Below are positions 32,433 through 44,316 of a DNA stretch of 64,000 nt, piece by piece. The notes under the pieces are model-generated. The model made no database searches. It had not been told where the DNA came from and saw only the letters and a list, made by a program, of their open reading frames with translations. Source of the DNA: Oidiodendron maius Zn. Its lineage: Eukaryota > Ascomycota > Leotiomycetes > Myxotrichaceae. The position numbers and the translations under genes are program-made. The stretch covers positions 372,001-436,000 of the forward strand of contig KN832872.1 in assembly GCA_000827325.1 (NCBI GenBank), given 5' to 3'. How positions within the stretch are numbered: position 1 is the stretch's first letter; each line of letters begins with the position of its first letter.

Positions 32433-34546
32433 ATGGCTGAATTCTCTCTAGATGATGACGATCGAGGTACTTTTACCCTTCTGTAAACAAGAACAGTACT
32501 GAATGTTTTGGCAGGTTCCAATGCCAGCTCCGACAATGACCAAGACGAGCTGATGGAGGATGCGGATGAGATGGAGGGCAATCTTGATGCAGACGCAGAT
32601 GCAGAAGATGATGGGGATGACGACGACAACGATGACGATAATGGGGAGGATGACCAGGAGAGAGGCGAAGACGAAGACGAGTTCACCGAACAGTCCCAAT
32701 TGCAGGCTAGGAGAGGAAGCTTACCTACCACGAATACAATCTCTGACGAGATTCCAATCACAAGCCAAATAAACGGTGGTCCAACCTCTCAACCCCATCC
32801 GACATTAACACGAACCTCCGCTTCCCCTCGGCAAGCATCCGATCCTCTACGACCTCCCAAGCTACGCTACGAAGTTCGAACAGAAGCTCTTACTGCTACA
32901 ACATACGATATTATACCTACCATAGCAGCGCCTCAAAGTACGTCAATTAACGCAATTGCAGCAACGCCAGACATGAGATATTGGTTTACAGGAGGTGCGG
33001 ATTGCTACATTCGGAAGTATGATGGCGTTGCAACAGTTAATGGAAAGACACTGTTAACTGTTGCACAACGACATCCATTTGTGGATAGTGTTGTGAAAGC
33101 TGGGGTCCTAATGAGCTACTGGGATAATGAAGAAAGTACCGTAAAAACTCTTGGGGATGACCAAACACTCTCTCCGGTTTACTCGCTTGCAGTGCAATCG
33201 CAAGCTCTTTGGATTCTCTCAGGACTAGAATCCGGCTCTATAAATTTATATTCTGTGCGGCACGACGAGGGGAAGCTAATAGCCTCTCTGCAGAAACACA
33301 AGTCTGCCGTGTCGGTCTTGACACTGGATAAGGAAGAAAAATCCGTTCTATCAGGGAGCTGGGATAAGAACGTCTATGATTGGGACCTAAATACCGGCCA
33401 AGTAAAGAGAGCTTTTGAAGGGAGTGGGGGCCAGATTTCGGCGATTGAGATTCGGCCTGCTTCAAGTTTGCCAGTTCCAGAAGAGTCCGGCGAGCCAGTT
33501 AAGACCAACGGAACTTTCTCCAGCAATAATGGAGACAAGCCTCTACCGAATGGCACACTGACCAATTGGATGAATGGCACCGCGAATGGGCACAATGCAG
33601 AAGAGAGAGGGGAGAATGGCCAGGCATCTCCTACAGATTCTCTATTTGGCGATGACAATTCCCTCTTTGGTGATGCAGCTGGAGACCCATCCGCGGGTAA
33701 TTTTGGGGACGATGATGACGAGTTTTCCCGCGCTATGAACGCAGAGCTCGACAACCAGGCACTCAATGGACCTGCGGACATTGCAATGGAAGATACTGAT
33801 ACGGCAACTGCAGAACCAACAAGTAATGCAGTTTCCGCTATCGAGGGTGCCAGTCAGCCGAGCGGCGAACATGATACCTCGTCCGCACAGACAAATGGAA
33901 CTCTGCACGATGAGAAGCATTCCAAGCCAGAACAAGCAGCAGTAGCCGAGACGCAAGATGCTGTAGCAACGTCTGATTCAACGTTTCTTGCTGCATCAAT
34001 GGATGGAACTCTTCGAATTTGGGACCGCAGACAACCAAACCCCATTGCGCGTATACCAACACGGACCGGTGTACCCCCATGGTGCATGGCTGCATGTTGG
34101 TCACCAGATGGAAATTTTATCTATGCAGGTCGAAGGAATGGCACTGTTGAAGAATTCAGCTTGCATAAAGGGCTTAAGGCCGCCGAGAGGACCTTCAAGT
34201 TTCCACAAGGAAGCGGCGCTGTTAGTGCAGTGAGGGCTATGCCTAATGGTAGACATTTAATCTGGTGTGTATCTACGACATGTTGCAGCAAAATTGTAGC
34301 ATGGAACTAACTAAACACAGTGCATCACACGATATTCTTCGCCTTTATGATCTGAAGGAAGCTGCTGCGTTCAAGCACTCCACCGTCCCATTCCTCATCG
34401 TTCCAGGTCCACCCAGGGCCGGTGTAATATCTGCACTACACATCGACCCCACCTGCAGATTTATGCTCTCGGCAGCTGGTAATAGAGGTTGGGAAGGCAG
34501 CAGCACTGAAGTTCTGATTGGATATGAGATTGGAATCCCCTCCTGA
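32433..34546 (+). CDS. SPT8: SAGA complex subunit Spt8 (WD40 repeats)
   Basis: Exons 32433..32466, 32515..34264 and 34321..34546 give 669 aa. The 11-residue first exon (MAEFSLDDDDR) leads into a very acidic Asp/Glu segment and a Ser/Pro linker. WD40-type repeats begin around residue 130: YDIIPTIAAPQSTSINAIAA, TPDMRYWFTGGADCYIRKYD, SLEKHKSAV-like HKSAVSVLTLDKEEKSVLSG and SWDKNVYDWDLNTGQVKRAF. A disordered Asn/Asp/Gly-rich insert of ~170 residues interrupts the propeller before FLAASMDGTLRIWDRRQPNP and SPDGNFIYAGRRNGTVEEFS; the C terminus is GWEGSSTEVLIGYEIGIPS. Spt8 helps SAGA hand TBP to promoters. SGF73, another SAGA subunit, is 17 kb away. Confidence 0.93.
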
Positions 34547-36506
34547 AGTGCAGTTAAAAGCTTAAGCATGCTGCCTGATGTCGAATCATGAACGATATAC
34601 GTTGAATGCGACTTAGGTACAGCTTGGACTAGGGCACGATATCCATCGATTTTAAGGCTTCTCTGCGGACATTTCTACGTGGAGCCTAAACGCCGTTAAA
34701 AATGCTCAAGTTTGTTTTAACATTTTGAACTCTGATATGCTCCCTTATATGGATTTATACCGAAATCATGACTAAAGGCTCTCAAGCATGAAAAGAGGAA
34801 GGGCCTCTAGCATCCGAGTCTTATATTAGGCTAGTCCACCTCTCTGGCGCATCGTGGCGTTGGACATTATCGGGGAAACGTCTACAAGTAGGAATGAAGA
34901 GAGGGGTTCATATCTGGTCGACGGCATATCGGTCATAGACGATGGTAAGATACTTTTAGTGACACTTGAACTGGGCTAACAGCTGGCAGCCTACAGTAGG
35001 ACCAAGTTATGGCATCGAGACTTCGAGTGCAAGCGAAAGATCAAGCTGCGGAGGGAGAGGACGAGAGTGCTTGATATTATTGGCGGGGGCTTCCAGTGGC
35101 TGACGAACTCATATGAAATACCATATATCAACCAATTAGCCCGATAGATAAAGGCGAAGAATGTTAAAGCAGCTTGTCTTTGTGTGATGATCAAAGGGGG
35201 CCGTCTTTATGCGAACAACCCTTTACCGGAGGCAGGATCTAGCGAGAGAGCCCCATAACAATGGTCTAGACAAGTCTACGACATTTATCTCCGTAATATT
35301 ACAGACATCCTGCAAATAGTCTTTCCTCTCTGCAATAAACGCGTACGCACTTTTCCTGGTACGTTATCCCTACGCCCACGGGTCATCCCGACAGTGGGGT
35401 TTGGGGCAAGGAGTAGTGCAAGGGGCGTTGTTGCAGGAAACTGAAGTATTGCGGACAAGCAAATTGGGCATGGTATTAATAGGTCAGCTCTGTGTTCTCG
35501 GGCAGCTCTTTGTCTGTTTTACCTGGTGTGCTGTGATGATTTGCAGGACGTGCAAGATTGTTTCGTGGATTTATGCGGCCCATACCCAGTCCTTTGTACG
35601 TACAAGACGCCTTCAACCTGGCCATTATGCGAGGCAAAAGCACAACAAATCAGAAAGCCTATTTTCTTGTAGAACATGCCCAGTATACTACTCTTCCTTG
35701 GGACCGCGGGTCAGAGCGAGAAGCTGCAACCGAGGAAGTCCGTACCGAGCGCTGTGACAACTCTGAAACCGTCCGATGTCCCGATCTCAGGGCCCAACCA
35801 ACAAGGGCCCGTTAATACCTCCTGCGCGACATGCTCAGGTACCTCTCGGTGGTTCTTCTAACGCCAAAGGTCACGGCAGTGCCTTGCGTGTTTCGAGCTA
35901 CCGAAGCCGCCCACAGCCAAAACGGTGACGCGCAAGCTCTCCTTTCCTCCGCTCTATTTCCTGCTGTCTCTCTCTGTCCTCATTCTCTCGTCTCTGCTTG
36001 TTTGAGACTGGTTCTATTCTGTGTTTTGCTTTCACGTTTTGCACTTGACAGCGCTTGCCAATCGTGGAGCTATAGCTGGTCCTGAGTCTCCGAGCCCTGC
36101 ATACCGGTCTAGCCTTTCCACCTAATACATTGACTCTTGCACTCGGCGGCCTCGTTATTCCCTTCTCGGTGTCTCTCTACTTCTTTTACTTTCTTTAATT
36201 CCTTAATCACAGGCAGGACAGTCACAACCGATGCAGGCGTTGTGTGTGTAAGGTCGGTGTCTGTATTTGCACCCGAGTCATTCTTGAGAATATCTCGAGC
36301 ATGTTGTATGGCGACTGGCAGCTAATAATAGGTTGTCCGAATAGAGCTCCCATTACCTCCACATTCTTTACCACGATCACGCCCTGTCCTATCCAGCTAC
36401 TGTGTTCTCTACCCGAGGCCTCTTCAATTCAGCTGGCTCTGAATGATATTACGCTTTTAAAATCTATATCGAATAGTTGGTTCGTGCGACCGGAAATCGA
36501 AAGAGG
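34547..36506. other. long non-coding region upstream of NoxB
   Basis: About 1.96 kb with no convincing protein frame. The right part (35930-36010 and 36140-36200) is strongly CT-rich, probably the NoxB transcription start zone and leader. The extent would suit a gene with complex, stage-specific regulation. A transcript without coding potential cannot be excluded. Confidence 0.45.
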
Positions 36507-38356
36507 ATGTCAGGAAATATGTATGACAGGGGGAGCATAGGTTCAGATCGAGTAACGGAGCGCGCAAGATGGCCTCAGTTGACAAGAATGTTGATGTCGG
36601 GAGAGATGAGCGGAGAGCAACAGAAGGAACTCAATATGAGGGAGAGATTCGACCGATGGATGGTTAACGAGGGATATCGGCGGTTGTGAGTGACAGCATG
36701 GTACTTCCTCCTGATTATATTACTTACTGTTGGTAGCTTCGTCTTCGTCTTCGCTGCTATTCATGCTATGGTATTTGCCTTCGGCTTCATGAACTACCAG
36801 ATCAAGGACAATCTTAACCTGGCCCGGAGCACGTTCGGACTCACATATGCTACGGCGAGATCAGCAGCCTTGGTACTGCATTTTGATGTGGCTCTGATTC
36901 TCTTACCGGTGTGCCGAACACTCATCTCTCTGGCTAGGCAAACGCCATTGAATGGTATCATCCAATTTGATAAGAACATTACCTTTCATATAACAACCGC
37001 CTGGTCGATTGTATTCTTCTCATGGGTCCACACTATTGCTCATTGGAACAACTTCGCTCAGATTGCGGCTAAGAACCATCTCGGATTCGGAGGGTTCCTG
37101 CTTGCAAACTTTGTTACTGGCCCTGGCTGGTCCGGGTATGTTATGCTAATTGCTCTCATGTGCATGGTTGCCACGTCGGTTGAGAAGATGCGCCGGGCCA
37201 ACTTTGAGCGATTCTGGTACACGCACCATATGTTCGTCGTATTCTTTCTCTTTTGGTCCATTCATGGGGCGTTCTGCATGATCCAACCCGACTTCGCTCC
37301 TTATTGTGTCAGTATCGGATCGACAGCCATTGGAGTCTTCTGGCAATATTGGACGTACGGAGGATATATCTACCTTTTGGAACGGATTGCGAGGGAGATC
37401 CGAGGCAGGCATAAAACCTACATCTCGAAGGTCATACAGCACCCCAGCATGGTGTGCGAGATCCAGATCAAGAAAGTCAACACGAAGACGAGAGCTGGGC
37501 AGTACATATTCTTGTGTTGCCCTGAGGTTTCAGTTTGGCAGTATCATCCATTCACCTTGACCTCCGCTCCCGAGGAAGACTATATCTCTGTCCACGTCCG
37601 TATGCAAGGAGACTTCACCAAGGAACTTGGACGAGTTCTTGGGTGTGAGGTTGATAAGAAGGGAGAGAAGGGGAAGGAATCTTCTCATGTTGTTTCCGTC
37701 AGTCCCAATGGGCCAGATGGTCAAAGCAGTGATCCTGCAATCCGGCGCATCCTCCCTCGGGTCTTCATTGATGGCCCATTTGGCTCCGCTTCGGAAGATG
37801 TCTTTAAGTACGAAATCGCTGTACTGGTCGGTGCTGGAATTGGAGTCACTCCCTTTGCTTCCATTTTGAAGTCCATCTGGTACCGCATGAACTACCCACA
37901 GAAGAAGACGCGTCTCCGCAAAGTCTACTTCTTCTGGGTGTGTCGAGACTTTGGATCATTCGAATGGTTTCGCTCCCTGCTTCTCGCCATCGAAGCTCAG
38001 GATATGGACAACCATATTGAAATCCACACGTACCTGACGGCGAAGATCAAGGTGGATGACGCCACGAACATCATGATTAATGATGTCAATGCGGATAAGG
38101 ACGCGATCACCGGCTTAAGGGCGCCCACAAACTTCGGAAGGCCAAACTGGGACATGGTCTTCAAGAGCATTAGGAAAATCCATGCTCCTGCAGAAGCTGG
38201 AGTGTTCTTCTGCGGGCCGAAAGTTTTAGGCAGCCAGCTACATATAAAGTGCAATATGTACAGCGAGCCAGGTAAGACTCCCATATAATCGATATAAGAC
38301 TGGTACTGACAGCGCTTGCAGGATTCAATTTCTGCTGGGGCAAAGAAAACTTTTAG
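36507..38356 (+). CDS. noxB: NADPH oxidase, NoxB (Nox2) type
   Basis: Exons 36507..36685, 36737..38271 and 38322..38356 give 582 aa. The N-terminal ~45 residues before NMRERFDRWMVNEGYRRF are typical of NoxB rather than NoxA. Six transmembrane helices follow, with paired haem-ligand histidines in NITFHITTAWSIVFFSWVHT/IAHW and in WYTHHMFVVFFLFWSIHGAF. The dehydrogenase part shows YHPFTLTSAPEEDYISVHVR (FAD), VGAGIGVTPFASILKSIW (NADPH), FFWVCRDFGSFEWF and the C-terminal GKENF. The protein moves electrons from NADPH through FAD and two haems to O2, making superoxide. In filamentous ascomycetes NoxB acts with NoxR and a small membrane adaptor in ascospore germination and infection structures. Some Eurotiales lack this isoform, which mildly constrains the source lineage. 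Confidence 0.94.
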
Positions 38357-38532
38357 ACTGGAGGCGTTTATTGATGCATGGCATAGAAAGATTCCCAGGG
38401 AAGCGCCGGGCGCGATGGTGCGGAGCTTGTATGGCAGGGCAGTCATACAGATTTAACAAGCCAGCAAGTGGTCATATATATACAGTCTCATTCTACCAGC
38501 TCTTTAGTTATCATATACCTTTGAAATAAAAT

Positions 38533-39514
38533 CTATAAAGATCCCAGTTCCTTTAGCCTTTTAATCATGCCATCCACATCATCGACCCTTCCTCCTCCCT
38601 GTCGCGGCGGGGGTTCTACACAAAAATGTTAGCAAAACCTTGCCTGAAAAGACCGTAAGGACTCTCAAACATACCAATGACTTTCACGGTCTTTAACCTC
38701 TTCGTGACATCGACCCCCAAGTCCTCCGCTGATACCTTCTCGATCTTCTTCTTCTTCGCCTTCATGATATTCGGCAGGCTCGCGTACCGCGGCTCATTCA
38801 ATCTCAGATCCGTCGTGATGACCATCGGCAACTTCGCCCTCACCACATCCGTCCCACCATCGACCTCCCTCTCCACCAGTACCCTCGCGCTCTCGCCCTC
38901 ACCCTCAAACGTCACTTTCGCCGCCTGCGTCGCCTGTCCCCACCCCAGTAAGCCCGCGAGCATCTGGCCCGTCTGCCCGGCATCATCGTCAATGCTCTGC
39001 TTTCCCAGCACGACCAAGTTACTCTTCTCCTTCTCCACCACAGCCTTCAATAGCTTCGCCACGCCCAGCGGCTCAATCTCCTCGCCCTCCTTAACCTCCA
39101 CATGAATCCCGCGGTCCGCGCCCATAGCCATCGCCGTACGCAGGACGTCTTGGGCCTTGGGCGGACCGCAAGAGAAGGCGAGGATATCCTCGACACCGCC
39201 GGCGTAGGACTTCTTCTCGCGGATCCGTACAGACTCTTCGACGGACAGCTCGTCAAAGGGGTTCATGCTGTGTTTCACGCCTGCAGTCTCGATTGCCGTC
39301 TGGGCTTTGTTGACGCGCGGCTTTACCTGGGGGGGATCATCAGCATTGGATTTGCGGTCATGTCTTCAGTCTCGTAGACGGGCTGGATAGAGGGGAAACA
39401 TATGACACTGAAATTGCAATTGGGAGAGAAAGGTAAGGGAGAGAGCTTAGAGTTGGGACGCACAGCATAGTCGATTACCCGCTTGATAGGCACGAGAATC
39501 CTTAATGCGGACAT
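38533..39514 (-). CDS. electron transfer flavoprotein beta subunit (mitochondrial)
   Basis: Minus-strand exons 39464..39514, 38675..39326 and 38533..38615 give 261 aa. It opens [20 protein letters not shown] and continues [55 protein letters not shown] and the ETF-beta signature [20 protein letters not shown] plus [16 protein letters not shown]. The C terminus after the last junction is [18 protein letters not shown]. As in other fungi, there is no obvious cleavable presequence. With the alpha subunit it takes electrons from acyl-CoA and other flavin dehydrogenases in the matrix and passes them to ETF-QO, whose gene is the next one upstream on the same strand. Its 3' end converges with noxB, 176 bases apart. 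Confidence 0.95.
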
Positions 39515-39919
39515 TATGGTAGTTGTGTGTGTTGTGAGGTTCTTGGAGGAGGAGGTGATGTTTCTTTCTCGGGTCCGATATCTTGAAGGCGGGATGTCGC
39601 AGCTTCCTGGTCTGCCCGTAACCTCGGCTAAACGCGGAGCAATTGCATCAAACGCCTATGCAAGAAGCCTTAATGATCTGGAGACAGGAAGTTGCATGAA
39701 GTTATAGTCAGATACGTATTAGTGTGGGATTTATTGAAAAGTAGACCTTTGGTCTGGAGTAATTGCTGCAGATTATGGTTTCCCGCAAACTCAACAGGGG
39801 TTTATCTCTATCTCTTACACATGTAACTTTAGGTTCCGCTATCGAATTCTTCGACATTTTACACAAGAACATTTAAGAAATGTCGGTTACTTCAGGATAT
39901 GATTCTTTTATATACATAT
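39515..39919. other. intergenic between ETF-QO and ETF-beta
   Basis: 405 bases holding the ETF-beta promoter and the ETF-QO 3' end. No gene seen. Confidence 0.45.
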
Positions 39920-41972
39920 CTATGTCATATAATACTGTGGTCCATCCCCGCCATTCGGTACAGTCCAATTGACATCTACTCTCGTCAGCTTCTATATATC
40001 TAGCCGAGAACGGATGATACTCACCTTGTTCTGGGTCTTTAATGTCACATGTTTTGCAATGGATACAACTGCAACATATCAGTCCGTATTACGCACAGAG
40101 ACGTAGATGACTTGACTTACTTTTGAGAATTGATTTGGAAACGAACACCAATATCCTTCGACTCGTCCTCGACATATTCGTACACCCCGGCAGGGCAAAA
40201 CCGGTTCTCGACGCCCTTATACTTCGGCCAGGCTTTCTGTGCGTGCTTCTGCCAATTCTGCACCTGTAAATGCACCGGCTGGTCCTCTTCGTGGTTCGTC
40301 CCGGTCCTGCTGACGCTTGTGAGGATGTCGAAGCTGATCTCCCTGTCTGGCTTTGGGTACTCGATCTTCGTGTACTGGTCTGCAGGTTTCGTAGCCGAAT
40401 AATCTGGCCCCGGGTGCTTGAGCGTCCAGGGGACTCTCCCCTTCAGGATGTAGGCCTCGAGCCCGGAATACATGATTCCGCCGTAGAGTTTCAGGGGCGA
40501 GTGGAAGGATGGCCGCATGTTGCGGACCTCCTTCAACTCTTTCCAAATGCTAGATTTGCGGAGGGCTTCTTCGTAGCTGTAGAGAAAGACGGTGCCTGAG
40601 TCGTCGGCTCCTAGAGCTTGCCATGCTGATTCTGCAGCGAGCATTCCGGACTTCATAGCAGTATGTGTTCCTTTGATCTTAGGGACATTCAGGAAACCTG
40701 CGGTATCACCGATCAAAGCGCCGCCTGGGAAAGCCACCTTGGGGATAGATTGAAATCCCCCCTCGTTTAAGGCGCGTGCACCATAGGAGATACACTTGCC
40801 GCCTTCGAGAACGGACTTGTATAGCGGGTGGTGCTTCATCTTTTGGAATTCCCCGTATGGTGAGAGCCAAGGGTTCGGATAATCGAGCCCAACCACAATA
40901 CCAATGCTTACCATATTCTCACCGAAATGGTACATGAAACCACCGCCGTACGTATCTGCCGGTAAGGGATAGCCTAATGAGTGCACGATCTGCCCCTTTT
41001 GGAACTTCTCAGGCTGGACTTCCCAGACCTCCTTCAGTCCTAGACCGTAGGTTTGAGGCTGACACTCTCTCCGCAGGTCAAATTTCTTTATGACCTGCTT
41101 CGTAAGACTTCCGTGACAACCCTCTGCAAACATCGTCACTCTGGCATGGAACTCCATGCCTCTCTCGAAGTTGTCCTTCGGCTGTCCCGTCCTCGAGACG
41201 CCCATATCATTAGTCGCTACACCCTGAACCGAGCCATCTGATTTGTAAAGGACTTCGGACGCCGCAAATCCAGGATAAATCTCAACCCCAACCTCTTCCG
41301 CCCTTTCCCCAAGCCACTTGGTAAACTGATTTAAGCTCACAATATAATTCCCGTGGTTGTTCATCTGTGGAGGCGCCGGGATCGGGATCGCGCTCGACTT
41401 GGTGAGGAACCGCATCTTGTCACCGGTCGCGGGTGTGCCATCTTTGAAGCGGTTCTCATTATTTTCAGCCAGCCAGTCGGGGATCAGTTCGTTGATTGCT
41501 GTAGGCTCGATGACGGCCCCAGAGAGGATGTGGGCCCCAATCTCACCTGCCTTCTCCAGCAGCAAGACTCGAAATTCCTCTTTTCCCGCCTCGTTTGCCA
41601 GCTGTTTGAGCCGGATTGCGGCGCTCAGCCCGGCAGGACCTATGGATGTTAGACACTGAGGATTATTTCACAATTGAGGCAGCCAAGCTCACCTCCGCCC
41701 ACAATACACACATCTACCTGGTCCTGTTCTCGGTCCACCGATTTCGGGTCGAAAGAGTCATCAATGTCTGCGAGCCGGCGAGGGATTGAGGCAGAAAATG
41801 AACGAAGTTGGGCAGGAGCTGCAGGAGGAGGCACGCAGGGCCGTGAGATGTCCCATCTGGTCTGAAAACATCGTCGGGGGAGGCGCGAGTGCAGGGTCGA
41901 GATCCTGAGGGGAGCTTGTCGTGCGAGGCGGCGGTTCAGCCAAGCCGCCGTGACAGAGGCGGAGGAAGACAT
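39920..41972 (-). CDS. CIR2: electron transfer flavoprotein-ubiquinone oxidoreductase (ETF-QO, mitochondrial)
   Basis: Minus-strand exons 41693..41972, 40121..41639, 40025..40068 and 39920..39978 give 633 aa. The first ~65 residues are Arg/Ser/Ala-rich without acidic residues, a mitochondrial presequence. DVCIVGGGPAGLSAAIRLKQ is the FAD-binding motif; GEIGAHILSGAVIEP, VTMFAEGCHGSLTKQVIKKF and GGALIGDTAGFLNVPKIKGT with HTAMKSGMLAAESAW are typical ETF-QO blocks. The 4Fe-4S cluster cysteines appear as RFCPAGVYEY and NCIHCKTCDIKDPEQ; the latter is only recovered by splicing at 40120/40069. The protein ends YYMT. It passes electrons from reduced ETF to ubiquinone at the inner membrane. The adjacent ETF-beta gene encodes part of its electron donor. 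Confidence 0.95.
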
Positions 41973-42577
41973 TGTGGTTGGTCACCGCATTGCCCCGCGT
42001 GAGGATATGCAATACGAGACGATTGAAAGGGAATTCAAATCAGAGTGCCTACAGGTTGAATATGCGCCTTCTTGCGGAGGAAGAAAGTTGTGTTGGTAGT
42101 TCCATAAGACTTGAAAAGCAAGCTTCCTGCCGTCCTCGGCCTTTCGGTTATCTGGTGGGGCATCACGATAATACATATTAATGGCTCTACAGCAATTGGC
42201 TATTTTGCTCTACCACCTCTACTCTACCCCGCGAATACAAAGCCAGGACAAAAAAGAATATGAACGAGTGGCGGAGATCTTTTCTCAACACCACGGTTCT
42301 CTCCCATTAATGGCCGCGTGGTCCTTCTCCCCGTTTTGTCCTGTCATAATGTGTCCCAGTGCCCAGGAAAGCCCAGAATGCGCCCATGGTCGTTAGTGAA
42401 GAGCGAATCATAATAGTAATAATAATAATAACAAAGTCAACGCTTGCTGTAATGGCAAAAGTGTTGCTTGCACACCAGAAAACTCCTTTTGCTGTGGCAG
42501 TGTCGTGACGGTCGTTAACTTTATCCCTATGCTACCCGAGCAGTAATTTAACGCCCAGCGGGGAGGGAAGAGAGCTT
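41973..42577. other. intergenic with ATA microsatellite
   Basis: About 600 bases upstream of ETF-QO. A short (AAT/ATA)n tract lies near 42410-42433. No gene seen. Confidence 0.45.
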
Positions 42578-43315
42578 TCACACCCTGGAGCCGTGTGACC
42601 GATGGCGAAAGGAGTGTAGCCGGCCCATGAACCCGCCCCCCTTCCGCCTCTCTATCGAGTCCGAACTGCCTCTGATCTTCTCCAGGACCAAATCCTCGCT
42701 GTGCCGCACGCCCTTGGCCATGCTACTGTTGGGCGAGGACGATGGCGACTCACTGAGGCCTCTGCTCCCCGGAAGGAATGCTACGGGGCCTTCCTTCTCC
42801 ATTGCCGAAGCGCTGCCGTAGCCGCTGTCGATTGTCCCGCTGGCTCTGGGCAGGTTGGTATAGCTAGTGTCGACCGAGATCTTGCCATGGCGGGAAGTAT
42901 GGCGCTCGCGTAGAAAGGGGCGGTGTCGCTGTTGGATGCGCGAGGGGTCAAAGTCGCTGGCTTCGATGCAGGCGTTGGGAGAGGTGTCAGCGTCGGGGTG
43001 TCGCAGGGTGGTGTTGCGGTCTGGAGCAGGTCAGCAGGTGAGAACTTTTGTTACTTTTTCGCCAGGAATGTTTTCGCACAGCGCCTTGGGTATTGTGGAT
43101 TGAACATTGGGAGATGTCGTACCTGGACTCAGAGGTTCTGGGAAGCCAGTATCACGGCCTGCCGAGTCTGGCCGTGAATCGGATTCTGGCAGATGGATGT
43201 TGGCGTGCATTCTTGCGGTGAGGGAAAGGGTGCGGTGCCGGGTGTGCCAGTCGGTGATGCGAGCTGGATCCGAGTTCATTCGCTGGTGGTACTGGTATTG
43301 CCGGTAGCTGTTCAT
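42578..43315 (-). CDS. uncharacterised fungal protein, low complexity
   Basis: Minus-strand exons 43123..43315 and 42578..43020 give 211 aa, joined by a GTACGA/CTCCAG intron in phase 1. The N terminus MNSYRQYQYHQRMNSDPARI is followed by TDWHTRHRTLSLTARMHANI, which looks like a conserved helical start. The rest is Ser/Pro/Arg-rich and disordered, including TIDSGYGSAS and a basic C terminus with RRKGGGFMGRLHSFRHRSHG. I do not recognise a named family. The frame is also open 37 codons further upstream to an ATG at 43426, but that part is Thr/Ser/Pro-rich and less convincing. The basic Gly/Arg/His tail could bind membranes or nucleic acid; this is speculation. Confidence 0.6.
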
Positions 43316-44316
43316 GGCGGAGGTATACTGAACAGTTCCTATGGGGGAGGTATATGTGCAGTTGGAGGTGGCGGGAACCAGAAGTACAATTTGAGGTTGT
43401 GGTTGAGGAGTTCTGATCTCGAGCAATCCTTTTAAGTCCTGGTACTGCAGGAGAGAGATCTGGGCGATTCTTCGAGGGATCCGGTCCCTGTGCTGGGGTG
43501 GTTGGTTGAGAAAAGGGGGCTGTGGGTGATTGTGCTTGATGGAACGCTACTTCAGGCCTGTTTCTCACCTCTATACCCACCTCATTCTTTCGTGCAGCTG
43601 CAGCACTCCCCGGGATTATATACTCCCTTGAGGCATGCAGAGTCCATCCTCCGCCTTCCTAAGCGCCTGAGACCTACCAACCTGGAGTGACCCAAAGTCG
43701 CCCCTCTCCGTCGAGCCAGCCGCCCACTGAGCAAATCAGAAAGGTCACTGCGCTCTCGTGGTTGGCCTCCTGCAACAGCATGAAGGAGGGAAACTGCCTG
43801 AGTAAGAAGAGAGTGAGTTGGTGGATAGTCGTCGTCAACCGCGCAGCCCCAGTAGGACGACGCCTACAGGCAGTCAGTTTCCAGTCAATCGCCGTCCGTG
43901 GCGACACTCTCCGACTTCCCGAGGACGCCGTCGCGGCTATATATCGCTGTCCCAGGCTGCTTGACATCATCGCTGGGATGTAATTATAGAACTTTCTCTA
44001 TTCTGATTTTACTTTTCTCGCCTTTCATTTCTCCATGAGGCTCACGATGCTGGTGGACGGGTAAACCCACCCTTCCCGCTGGTGCTGCTGCCCGTAACGT
44101 CACCCCGCGCCATCTCTCGTAGTGACTGGGCCTCTGATCTTGCATGCACCGGCTTCAACTGCAGGTAGACTTGCCTGAGGGAGCGAACTCACCGCTCTTT
44201 GATCTACGGCATCGGTGCTGCACAGCACATCACGGTCTCCAGATCCTGTAGCTAGGTAATGAAAGAGGGGGTGGAGTTGCAGAAGTCTTGAAGCTACTCT
44301 AGATAGCAGCCGGATC
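43316..44316. promoter_or_regulatory. divergent promoter region of the uncharacterised gene and RAD14
   Basis: 1 kb between divergent start codons. Some short frames stay open but have skewed composition without similarity. No further gene seen. Confidence 0.45.

Noticed and set aside
42410-42433. AT-rich ATA repeat as a possible origin of replication
   Set aside because: It is a short microsatellite; nothing else supports an origin, and filamentous fungal origins cannot be read from sequence.
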